Positions 1 to 5,593 of a DNA stretch of 5,593 nt are shown here, one piece after another. Location: assembly GCA_964649665.1 (NCBI GenBank), contig CAZYPU010000043.1, forward strand, positions 1-5,593. Reading direction: 5' to 3'. Below the pieces are notes generated by a model. It made no database searches. It saw nothing but the letters and a program-made list of their open reading frames with translations, and was not told the DNA's origin. Origin of the DNA: CAZYPU01 sp964649665. GTDB lineage: Bacteria; Omnitrophota; Gorgyraeia; JABMRN01; RBG-13-46-9. The position numbers were made by a program, and so were the translations under genes. How positions within the stretch are numbered: the first letter of the stretch is position 1; each line of letters opens with the position of its first letter.

Positions 1-2
1 TT

Positions 3-137
3 ATCCGGGCTAAAAATTTGAATAAAAAGGGCATCTACTGCGTGGAATATAAAACAAAAAAAAACGAAGGCGGATGCACAGGCTGCGGGATGTGCGCCGT
101 AATGTGCCCGGAGGCGTGCATCGAGGTCTATCGATGA
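3..137 (+). CDS. korD: 2-oxoacid:ferredoxin oxidoreductase delta subunit (4Fe-4S ferredoxin), 3' end only
   Basis: Partial gene: the reading frame is open from the left edge (first whole codon at 3) and ends at TGA 135-137, giving 44 visible residues. The visible part contains a ferredoxin cluster motif, C-x2-C-x2-C-x3-C-P (CTGCGMCAVMCPEAC), followed by IEVYR at the C-terminus. Delta subunits of KorD/VorD type usually carry two [4Fe-4S] clusters and end in this way, so this is probably the second cluster and the first lies outside the window. The protein would pass electrons from the thiamine-diphosphate site toward soluble ferredoxin in the cytoplasm. The stop overlaps the start of the alpha subunit by 4 bp (ATGA), which supports one operon. 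The 2-oxoacid substrate cannot be told from this piece. The symbol follows the common kor order delta-alpha-beta-gamma. Confidence 0.85.
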   Translation: MRAKNLNKKGIYCVEYKTKKNEGGCTGCGMCAVMCPEACIEVYR

Positions 138-1204
138 AAAAGAAAAATCGTATTTTAATAACCGGCAACGAAGCCTGCGGGGAAGGGGCGATTCAGGCAG
201 GCTGTCGCTTTTACGCGGGCTACCCCATTACGCCGCAGAATGAACTTACGTCATACATGTCGAAAAGAATGGATGAGGTCGGAGGTGTTTTTATACAAGC
301 CGAAAGCGAACTTGCCGCCGTAAGCATGGTTTTCGGCGCCTCCTGCACGGGCCGGAGGGCAATAACTACGTCTTCCAGCCCCGGGATAAGTCTGAAACAG
401 GAAGGAATTTCCTATCTTGCGGGGTGCGAACTTCCCGCCGTTATCGTGAACATCATGCGGGGCGGGCCGGGCCTGGGGAATATTGCCCCGAGTCAGGCGG
501 ATTATTTTCAGGCAACTAAGGGCGGCGGCCACGGTGATTACAGGATTATTGTCCTGGCGCCTTCTTCCTGTCAGGAGATGTTTGATTTCACATACAGGGC
601 CTTCGATTTAGCGGATAAATATAGGACGCCCGTTATGATCCTGGGGGACGGCATGCTGGGGCAGATGATGGAGCCGGTCGCGATAAAACACGGACGCCGG
701 ACGCCGGACGACGGACGACGGGCAAAACCGTGGGCCTTAACCGGGGCCAGGGACAGGAAGCGGAACATAGTGAGAAGTTTCTTTATCGGCGAGGGCGCCC
801 TGGAGGAACATAACAGGAAGCTCCAGAAGAAATTCCGCGAAATACAAAAAGCGGAAACCGGATCCGAAAATTATAAAACAAAAAATTCAGATATAATAAT
901 TATTGCTTACGGCTCCATGGCGCGCCTGGCGAAAAGCTGTGTTGACAGGCTGAAAAACAAATTAAATATCGGCCTGATGCGGCCGATAACGCTGTGGCCT
1001 TTTCCATATAAGGCGATCAAATCGCTGGATACCGGAAAGACAAGATTTTTGACAGTGGAAATGAGCGCGGGGCAAATGGTGGAAGATGTCCGGCTTGCCG
1101 TTGGAGACGACAAAAGGGTGCATTTTTTCGGAAGAACAGGCGGCGGGATCCCGGACGAAGAAGAAATTATCAAAAAGGTTTTGGCCTTAAATCGTAAATT
1201 ATAA
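134..1204 (+). CDS. vorB: 2-oxoacid:ferredoxin oxidoreductase alpha subunit, VorB type (3-methyl-2-oxobutanoate dehydrogenase subunit)
   Basis: Alpha subunit (356 aa) of a cytoplasmic enzyme that converts a 2-oxoacid plus CoA to acyl-CoA, CO2 and reduced ferredoxin. Conserved features are GYPITPQNE at 29-37, the SSSPGISL segment at 80-87 and RGGPGLGN at 109-116 followed by a YFQAT..GGGHGDYR stretch, all typical of VorB-type alpha chains. The C-terminal part (about 252-350) is the transketolase C-terminal-like domain. The start at 134 is preferred over an in-frame ATG at 74: it forms an ATGA overlap with the delta subunit, has GAGGT seven bases upstream (123-127), and the family similarity begins at ILITGNEA. 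The segment at about residues 184-197 is unlike the family consensus and is encoded by a 7-bp tandem repeat (691-718). The branched-chain (Vor) assignment rests on overall resemblance; a 2-oxoglutarate (KorA) role remains possible. Confidence 0.93.
   Translation: MKKKNRILITGNEACGEGAIQAGCRFYAGYPITPQNELTSYMSKRMDEVGGVFIQAESELAAVSMVFGASCTGRRAITTSSSPGISLKQEGISYLAGCELPAVIVNIMRGGPGLGNIAPSQADYFQATKGGGHGDYRIIVLAPSSCQEMFDFTYRAFDLADKYRTPVMILGDGMLGQMMEPVAIKHGRRTPDDGRRAKPWALTGARDRKRNIVRSFFIGEGALEEHNRKLQKKFREIQKAETGSENYKTKNSDIIIIAYGSMARLAKSCVDRLKNKLNIGLMRPITLWPFPYKAIKSLDTGKTRFLTVEMSAGQMVEDVRLAVGDDKRVHFFGRTGGGIPDEEEIIKKVLALNRKL
691..718 (+). repeat. Four tandem 7-bp units inside vorB
   Basis: Four consecutive heptamers are visible: CGGACGC at 691-697 and 698-704, then CGGACGA at 705-711 and 712-718, followed by a degenerate start of a fifth (CGGGC). 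They encode the arginine- and aspartate-rich stretch around residues 186-195 of the alpha subunit, in a linker between two conserved domains. Because the unit is 7 bp, gaining or losing one copy would shift the reading frame, while three copies (21 bp) would keep it. Confidence 0.85.
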
Positions 1205-1214
1205 GCGGGAAATT

Positions 1215-1949
1215 ATGGAAAAAAGAGTATTTGGAAAACCCGAGTCAATGACGGATGCCGCGACCCATTACTGCGCCGGCTGTGGGCACGGAATTTTGCA
1301 CAGGGTTGTATGCGAGGTCATCGATGAACTTGGCATAAAAGAGAAGACCATAGCCGTAGCGCCCGTCGGCTGCGCTGTTATAGCGTATGATTACTGGGCG
1401 TTTGATACCGCGGAAGCCGCGCACGGAAGGACCCCGGCCGTAGCCACGGGTATAAAAAGGACCCTGCCGGAGAAGATTGTTTTTACGTATCAGGGCGACG
1501 GCGACCTGGCGGCCATAGGTACGGCCGAAATAATACACGCGGCAAACAGGGGAGAGAATATAACGGTGATATTCGTAAATAACGGCGTTTACGGAATGAC
1601 GGGCGGTCAGATGGCGCCGACTACTTTATTGAAACAAAAAACCCAGACCACGCTCTGCGGAAGGGATAACAGAAGAGACGGTAACCCGCTTAAGATTTCC
1701 GAGATGATAGCGATACTTGACGGGGCAAGGTATGTCGAAAGAACCTCTATGCATAACCCCGGACATGTTTTAAAGACAAAAAAAGCGATAAAAAAAGCGT
1801 TCGAAATTCAGTTGAAAAACGAGGGATTTTCCATGGTTGAGGTTCTCACGACGTGCCCGACCTACTGGGCGCTTTCGCCGGTTGCGGCGTGTAAGCGAAT
1901 CGAACAAGAGGTCGTGAAAGCGTATCCCCTGGGAGTGCTTAAAGAGTAA
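1215..1949 (+). CDS. korB: 2-oxoacid:ferredoxin oxidoreductase beta subunit (thiamine-diphosphate binding)
   Basis: Beta subunit (244 aa), which binds thiamine diphosphate and a [4Fe-4S] cluster and pairs with the alpha subunit to form the active site. The TPP/Mg motif runs from GDGD at 94-97 to NN at 122-123. Four cysteines, C20 and C23 (in CAGCGHG), C53 and C214, have spacing close to that of the cluster ligands known from archaeal 2-oxoacid oxidoreductase beta chains. GVYGMTGGQMAPTT (124-137) is also typical of the family. The length is normal for a stand-alone beta subunit without fused domains. The start lies 10 bp after the vorB stop, with a weak GGGA at 1207-1210 as ribosome binding site, so translation probably depends partly on coupling. 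It belongs to the same operon and enzyme as its neighbours. Whether the substrate is branched-chain 2-oxoacids or 2-oxoglutarate is unresolved; in a Vor naming scheme this chain would carry a vor symbol. Confidence 0.93.
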   Translation: MEKRVFGKPESMTDAATHYCAGCGHGILHRVVCEVIDELGIKEKTIAVAPVGCAVIAYDYWAFDTAEAAHGRTPAVATGIKRTLPEKIVFTYQGDGDLAAIGTAEIIHAANRGENITVIFVNNGVYGMTGGQMAPTTLLKQKTQTTLCGRDNRRDGNPLKISEMIAILDGARYVERTSMHNPGHVLKTKKAIKKAFEIQLKNEGFSMVEVLTTCPTYWALSPVAACKRIEQEVVKAYPLGVLKE

Positions 1950-1956
1950 GGGTGTC

Positions 1957-2490
1957 ATGCACGAAAGAATAATATGCGCGGGTTTCGGGGGGCAGGGCGT
2001 GATGCTTCTGGGGAAACTTCTAACCCAGGCGGGCATGAGAAGCGGCCGCCACGTAACATGGATGCCTTCTTATGGCGCCGAAGTGAGGGGCGGCACGGCC
2101 CATTCCATGATCCATATAAGCGACAGCGAAATATCCTCGCCGATAGTCTCAAATCCCACCACCTGCATTGTGATGAACAAGCCTTCCCTGCTTAAATTTA
2201 TGGACAGGGTGGAAAGGGGAGGGCTTTTAATAATTAATACCTCCATGGCGGAGGATATTGTGGAAAAGAGAGCCACAAGGATAGCGGCTTTTCCCCTGAC
2301 AAAACTTGCTTTGGAGCTTGGAAACATAAAAGTTGCGAACATGATAGCCGCAGGCGCTTTCGTCCGGCTTAAGGGGATATTTTCCCTGCAAGATGTGCTG
2401 GAGGAACTGAGCAATGTACTGCCTTCCAAAAAAGACCTGGTTGCCATCAATAAAAAAGCGGTAAAATTAGGATACGAACTGATAAAATGA
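1957..2490 (+). CDS. korC: 2-oxoacid:ferredoxin oxidoreductase gamma subunit
   Basis: Gamma subunit (177 aa) of the same enzyme; it is the pyruvate/ketoisovalerate oxidoreductase catalytic-domain protein that completes the four-subunit complex and helps form the CoA-binding region. The glycine-rich N-terminal motif GFGGQG (residues 9-14) and the YGAEVRGGTAHS segment (39-50) are diagnostic. Length is normal for the family. The start follows the beta stop by 7 bp, with AAGGGTG just upstream (1948-1954). Its TGA overlaps the gltX ATG as ATGA, so the two are probably translated in a coupled fashion. With delta, alpha and beta this completes the delta-alpha-beta-gamma order common in anaerobes. 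Confidence 0.92.
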   Translation: MHERIICAGFGGQGVMLLGKLLTQAGMRSGRHVTWMPSYGAEVRGGTAHSMIHISDSEISSPIVSNPTTCIVMNKPSLLKFMDRVERGGLLIINTSMAEDIVEKRATRIAAFPLTKLALELGNIKVANMIAAGAFVRLKGIFSLQDVLEELSNVLPSKKDLVAINKKAVKLGYELIK

Positions 2491-3776
2491 TTACAGCTAA
2501 GGTGCGCGTTCGTTTTGCCCCGAGCCCTACCGGTTTTCTTCACCTCGGAAGCGCAAGAACCGCACTTTTTAACTGGCTTTACGCCCGGCATACCGGCGGA
2601 AAGCTTTTACTGCGTATCGAGGATACGGACAGGGCCCGCTCCAAAAAGGAATTCTTGGACGAGATACTCGAAGACCTCAGATGGCTTGGTATCGACTGGG
2701 ACGGGGAACCGATTTATCAGTCGAAGCGAATTTCCGCATACAAAGATTACGCAATCAAACTCCTTGATAAGGGCCTTGCTTACAGGGAAGGCGAAGCCAT
2801 TATATTTAAGGTCGAAAAATCCCGTGTTATAAAGGTAAAGGACACAATTCACGGCGAGATAAAATTTAATACAGATGATATCAAGGACCAGGTTTTGATA
2901 AAATCGGACGGTTTCCCGGCGTATAACTTCGCCTGCGTGATCGATGACGACGAAATGCGGGTAACCCACATAATAAGGGGAGATGACCATCTCTCGAATA
3001 CGCCAAAACAGCTTCTTTTTTACGAAGCGCTCGGGTTCAAGGTGCCGGAATTCGCGCACATGCCGCTTATGATGGGAAAAGACGGCGCGAAGCTTTCCAA
3101 GCGCCACGGCGCCGTCGCGGTATGCGAATATAAAAGGGAAGGATTCCTGGCGGAGGCGCTTTCGAACTACCTTTTGCTTCTGGGCTGGTCGCCGGGAGAA
3201 AACAGGGAAATTATAGGCCTTGAGGAGACCGCGAAACTCTTCGACATAAAGGACCTCGGAAACGTCCAGGCGAGATTCGACATGGATAAACTCAAATGGA
3301 TAAATGCCGGGTATATAAAGAATAAAAAAACCGCGGAGCTCGCCGTTTTACTTAAAAGTAAAGATAAGGAATTATCCGGCCGGGATGGGGCATACTTTGA
3401 GAAAGTCGTGGATCTATACAAGACGAGATTTCACACCCTGAATGAGTTTACAGGCCTTACGCAATGTTTTTTCAACAATGATTTTTCGACGGATGACGAC
3501 GCGCAAAAAAAACTTGATAAATACCTGAAAGACGCCAAAACAAAAAAAGCGCTGGCGGAATTCAAATCGGAACTGGAGAAATTAGATAATTTCAGCAAGG
3601 AAGAAACGGAAAAAGTTTGCAGGGCCATAGCCGAAAAGCATGATATAAAGCCGGCCGCGATAATTCATCCGACAAGGGTTGCAATAAGCGGCAGAACAGG
3701 CGGCGCCGGCCTCTTTGAGATGATCGAGCTTCTGGGAAAAGAAAAAGTCACCAAACGCCTCGAAAAAATTATTTAA
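2487..3776 (+). CDS. gltX: Glutamyl-tRNA synthetase, short form without the zinc-binding insert
   Basis: Class I aminoacyl-tRNA synthetase (429 aa) that attaches glutamate to tRNA-Glu and, in bacteria without GlnRS, also to tRNA-Gln. The HIGH-type motif is in FAPSPTGFLHLGSAR (10-24), the KMSKS-type motif is KLSKR (202-206), and a conserved IRGDDHLSNTP block lies at 163-173. The anticodon-binding region fills the C-terminal third and ends with the usual HPTRVAISGRTGGAGLFE block (394-411). Bacterial GluRS is normally about 465-500 aa. Here GLAYREGEAIIFKV (96-109) joins directly where other family members have roughly 35-45 residues including the CxC...CxH zinc ligands, and none of the four cysteines (150, 213, 327, 378) could replace them. 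The start overlaps the korC stop (ATGA) with no good ribosome binding site nearby, which suggests translational coupling. It ends 3 bp before tRNA-Gln. Confidence 0.96.
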   Translation: MITAKVRVRFAPSPTGFLHLGSARTALFNWLYARHTGGKLLLRIEDTDRARSKKEFLDEILEDLRWLGIDWDGEPIYQSKRISAYKDYAIKLLDKGLAYREGEAIIFKVEKSRVIKVKDTIHGEIKFNTDDIKDQVLIKSDGFPAYNFACVIDDDEMRVTHIIRGDDHLSNTPKQLLFYEALGFKVPEFAHMPLMMGKDGAKLSKRHGAVAVCEYKREGFLAEALSNYLLLLGWSPGENREIIGLEETAKLFDIKDLGNVQARFDMDKLKWINAGYIKNKKTAELAVLLKSKDKELSGRDGAYFEKVVDLYKTRFHTLNEFTGLTQCFFNNDFSTDDDAQKKLDKYLKDAKTKKALAEFKSELEKLDNFSKEETEKVCRAIAEKHDIKPAAIIHPTRVAISGRTGGAGLFEMIELLGKEKVTKRLEKII

Positions 3777-3779
3777 CAT

Positions 3780-3853
3780 TGCCCGGTGGTGTAACGGTAG
3801 CACAGGTGCCTCTGGAGCATCTAGCCTAGGTTCGAATCCTAGCTGGGCAACCA
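3780..3853 (+). tRNA. tRNA-Gln (anticodon CTG)
   Basis: A full cloverleaf can be drawn by hand. The acceptor stem TGCCCGG (3780-3786) pairs with CTGGGCA (3843-3849), with one G-U. The D-arm is 3789-3803. The anticodon stem GGTGC/GCATC encloses loop CTCTGGA, with anticodon CTG at 3812-3814. There is a four-base variable loop, and the T-arm CTAGG-TTCGAAT-CCTAG spans 3826-3842. Discriminator A3850 and an encoded CCA (3851-3853) follow. Anticodon CUG reads CAG, glutamine. The first pair is U1-A72, which is known to be a recognition element for GatCAB on bacterial tRNA-Gln. The gene starts 3 bp after the gltX stop and is probably processed from the same transcript. Its last 15 bases are overlapped on the other strand by the recombinase reading frame. 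Confidence 0.95.
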
Positions 3854-5515
3854 ACCTTGACGCTCAGGCGAACTTCGAGCGTTTGATGCAGTAACAAGCG
3901 CCTTACAGGCTTCCCCTGTAGGGCGCTCTTCGTTTTTAGGGGTCTTTTGGGCATCCGGGGCTGGCAGGTTGCATGATAGGCTGTCTACTGTGGACTGGTC
4001 TATATACATCTTGATTTCGATATAATCCTGGTTAACGGTGATTTCTTTGATAAGGGCCCTTATCAAGGCCTTCTGGGCTTCCGGAGGGGCCTGATCGATA
4101 TATTGCATGGCAAACCTTAGGTTCGAATGTAGGAATTCGCCCGAATGCGCTGACATTTGAGCAACGCTCTTTTTGGCCTGCAGCTTTTCCAGCTCGTCTT
4201 CCAGCCCGACAATCTCCCCGTCCAGTTTTGCCATTTTGTCTTTATAAGTCTTTCCTTGCGATACTTTGTTATTCATAGCCAACTCAAGGAGCCTGTTTGC
4301 TTCTTGTTGGATCGCCACCAGTTTATTTTGGATAGGTTTCATCAGTTTTTCGAGGGTCTCGAGTTTTACTTGGGAATCCAGGATCGCGTCTCCAATCGCC
4401 TTTACGATTATTTCCTGGTCATTAGATGCCCGCTTGAAGTAATCGATTAAAGCCTCATCGAAGCCTCTGGCGGATAGCCGGGAAGCATCGCAGCCCAATC
4501 CTTGCTTAGATCTTCCGCAGACATAGTAAAAGAATTTTTCGACATGTCCGTTACCACTTTCACAGACGTAGTGGCTCCCGCATTTTCCACACCTAAGAAG
4601 CCCGGCCAATAAGTAGATGTACTCCGGTGGCTGTTTGATAAAACGATGCCCGGGCAATTTCGCGGTTAAAATCCTATTTGCTTTTTCCCACAGCTCTTCA
4701 TCCACGATGGCAGGATGATTGCCTTTGTGAATCTCGTCACCGTATTTTATATAACCTTTATGGAAAGGATTTTTTATAATCCAGGATACGCTTTGCTTAC
4801 GCCAGACTTTTTGGGTAGGTGTTTTTATGCCTCTGCGCATTAATTCCTGGGCGATATCATAAAGCGATTTATTATTGGCGGCCATCTCCCATACAAAACG
4901 CAGCTTAGAGCCTGTTTCGGGATCGATAATAATCTTATGCGGCTGTCTTCCATTCGGCAGAGGATCGCCGTCGTCTATCAATTTGTAACCGAAAGGCACA
5001 TTGCCGCCGACCCATTTGCCCTGCCGTACCCTGGCTATGCAGGAAGCTTTCACGCGCTCGCCGGTGAGCTCTCGCTCAAAGGCTGACAAAATCCCGAGTA
5101 TGCCAATTACTACTCTGCCTATGGCGGTTGAGCTATCCAAGTTTTCTCTTACCGAGACAAAATCGATTTCCTTTTCTCTGAATAGGTCAATAAGCCAGTA
5201 GAGGTCACGGGTATTGCGGGTCAAGCGGTCAAGGCGGAAGAAGATTATTCCGTCAAACGGCGCTTTTTTACGTACGTGGTCGATAATCATTTGAATGCCG
5301 GGACGGTTCAGGTCTTTGCCGGAGTATCCGTCGTCATTCACTACGCCTTTCTTACCGATATCGGCAAGCTCATATCCGAAGGCATCGAGCATATTTTTGC
5401 AGTGGTAGGCCTGGGCATCGAGGGTTGTAAAGTCGCCCTGGGCTTGATCGTCCGTCGAGCAGCGGGTGTAGATTACGTATCGTTTTTTGCCTTCTTTTTT
5501 GTTCGGTTTTATCAT
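3839..5515 (-). CDS. Large serine recombinase (site-specific integrase), C-terminus read through into tRNA-Gln
   Basis: A 558-aa serine site-specific recombinase, probably the integrase of a mobile element. The N-terminal resolvase domain (about 12-155) has catalytic Ser20 in YTRCSTDDQ, DGYSGKDLNRPG (62-73) and FRLDRLTRNTRD (93-104). The Recombinase domain follows (about 165-290, starting near GKWVGGNVPFGY). A zinc ribbon has C309, C312, C333 and C342, and a coiled coil covers about 383-450, typical of large serine integrases. Start choice: ATG at 5515 has a strong AAAGGAAGAGG five bases upstream; an in-frame ATG at 5560 would add 15 residues unlike the family. Recognisable family sequence ends near residue 505. 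The remaining tail is proline- and charge-rich, and residues 527-558 are encoded antisense to the + strand terminator and tRNA, with the TAG stop at 3841-3839 inside the tRNA T-arm. No terminator for this gene is visible. Target site and element extent are unknown. Confidence 0.93.
   Translation of the reverse strand: MIKPNKKEGKKRYVIYTRCSTDDQAQGDFTTLDAQAYHCKNMLDAFGYELADIGKKGVVNDDGYSGKDLNRPGIQMIIDHVRKKAPFDGIIFFRLDRLTRNTRDLYWLIDLFREKEIDFVSVRENLDSSTAIGRVVIGILGILSAFERELTGERVKASCIARVRQGKWVGGNVPFGYKLIDDGDPLPNGRQPHKIIIDPETGSKLRFVWEMAANNKSLYDIAQELMRRGIKTPTQKVWRKQSVSWIIKNPFHKGYIKYGDEIHKGNHPAIVDEELWEKANRILTAKLPGHRFIKQPPEYIYLLAGLLRCGKCGSHYVCESGNGHVEKFFYYVCGRSKQGLGCDASRLSARGFDEALIDYFKRASNDQEIIVKAIGDAILDSQVKLETLEKLMKPIQNKLVAIQQEANRLLELAMNNKVSQGKTYKDKMAKLDGEIVGLEDELEKLQAKKSVAQMSAHSGEFLHSNLRFAMQYIDQAPPEAQKALIRALIKEITVNQDYIEIKMYIDQSTVDSLSCNLPAPDAQKTPKNEERPTGEACKALVTASNARSSPERQGWLPS
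3897..3937 (+). terminator. Rho-independent terminator after tRNA-Gln
   Basis: AGCGCC-T-TACAGG (3897-3909) pairs with CCTGTA-G-GGCGCT (3915-3927) around the 5-base loop CTTCC. This gives a 13-bp stem with a single T-G wobble, followed by CTTCGTTTTT (3928-3937). The U-tract is on the + strand side only, so it would end the kor-gltX-tRNA transcript. The whole hairpin also lies inside the recombinase reading frame on the other strand, where it encodes about residues 527-540. Confidence 0.85.
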
Positions 5516-5520
5516 GTTCG

Positions 5521-5531
5521 CCTCTTCCTTT
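5521..5531 (-). promoter_or_regulatory. Ribosome binding site of the recombinase gene
   Basis: Read on the - strand this is AAAGGAAGAGG, purine-rich with two Shine-Dalgarno-like cores, followed by CGAAC and then the ATG at 5515. The good match and five-base spacing decide the start in favour of 5515 rather than the in-frame ATG at 5560. Confidence 0.75.
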
Positions 5532-5540
5532 ACAACAACC

Positions 5541-5567
5541 CCTATAACATAAGGGTACACAAGTCAA
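5541..5567 (-). promoter_or_regulatory. Possible weak promoter of the recombinase gene
   Basis: On the - strand TTGACT (5567-5562) resembles a -35 box, and TATAGG (5546-5541) a -10 box. The spacer is only 15 bp, shorter than the preferred 17, so the promoter would be weak or need an activator. It sits 26 bp upstream of the recombinase start. Direct hexamers overlap the -35 element. Confidence 0.3.
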
Positions 5568-5579
5568 GCTATATCAAGC
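5564..5579. repeat. Two direct TCAAGC hexamers spaced one helical turn apart
   Basis: TCAAGC occurs at 5564-5569 and again at 5574-5579, exactly 10 bp apart (GCTTGA on the - strand). The first overlaps the possible -35 box of the recombinase. Same-face spacing is compatible with a regulator or recombinase binding site, but two hexamers in AT-rich DNA could also be chance. Confidence 0.3.
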
Positions 5580-5593
5580 GATTCCGCCCTGCC

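Noticed and set aside
74..133. Longer vorB start at ATG 74, adding 20 residues
   Set aside because: Those bases encode the cluster motif of the delta subunit in another frame. The start at 134 has an ATGA overlap and GAGGT at good spacing, and family similarity begins after it.
2070..2591. A 173-codon reading frame on the - strand opposite korC
   Set aside because: It is antisense to the well-supported gamma subunit and the start of gltX, and shows no recognisable motif.
3582..3854. A 90-codon reading frame on the - strand starting with MVAQLGFEPRL
   Set aside because: Its start is the antisense of tRNA-Gln and the rest is antisense to gltX. This peptide start is a common artefact of reading tRNA genes backwards.
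3860..3882. Inverted repeat ACGCTC/GAGCGT with an 11-base loop just after the tRNA
   Set aside because: The stem is only 6 bp, the loop is long and no T-tract follows. The stronger terminator lies 15 bp further on.
3897..3927. The long near-perfect palindrome as a core attachment site of the serine recombinase rather than a terminator
   Set aside because: It is followed by a T-tract in the correct place for terminating the upstream operon, and no second copy is visible to support an att role. It cannot be fully excluded without the other end of the element.
5516..5560. Longer recombinase start at ATG 5560, adding 15 residues
   Set aside because: The extra residues are unlike the family, and this region holds the strong ribosome binding site for the ATG at 5515.
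5561..5593. Possible second attachment site (a copy of the tRNA 3' end) at the right edge
   Set aside because: No match to the tRNA-Gln T-arm or acceptor sequence is visible in these bases; any second site must lie outside the window.

Overview
The window looks like bacterial chromosome from an anaerobe. It holds the tail of a ferredoxin-dependent 2-oxoacid oxidoreductase operon, a glutamyl-tRNA synthetase gene and a tRNA-Gln gene, all on the + strand, then a large serine recombinase on the - strand that runs head-on into the tRNA. Tight ATGA overlaps, Shine-Dalgarno sites and an encoded CCA tail all fit Bacteria. The short GluRS next to tRNA-Gln resembles uncultured lineages such as Omnitrophota and relatives, but that placement comes from memory of similar proteins and is low confidence.

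Positions 1-2490 carry four subunits in the order delta (3' end only), alpha, beta, gamma. Together they form a thiamine-diphosphate enzyme that decarboxylates a 2-oxoacid to an acyl-CoA and reduces ferredoxin. The alpha subunit is of the VorB type (branched-chain 2-oxoacids), although a 2-oxoglutarate (Kor) role cannot be excluded. The gamma stop overlaps the gltX start by 4 bp, so GluRS is probably made from the same message. GluRS is short (429 aa): it lacks the zinc-binding insert that normally follows the first part of the catalytic domain.

Only 3 bp after gltX is a complete tRNA-Gln(CUG) with a U1-A72 pair. This fits a non-discriminating GluRS that charges tRNA-Gln, followed by GatCAB amidation. 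A strong rho-independent terminator on the + strand closes the operon at 3897-3937.

Positions 3839-5515 (- strand) encode a 558-aa large serine recombinase with all expected domains. Its last 32 codons are read antisense through the terminator and into the 3' end of the tRNA, where its stop codon lies in the T-arm. This is the most unusual arrangement in the window and suggests a mobile element integrated at the tRNA-Gln gene. The rest of the element and its second attachment site would lie beyond the right edge. The 78 bp upstream of the recombinase start hold a strong ribosome binding site, a weak promoter candidate and a pair of direct hexamers.
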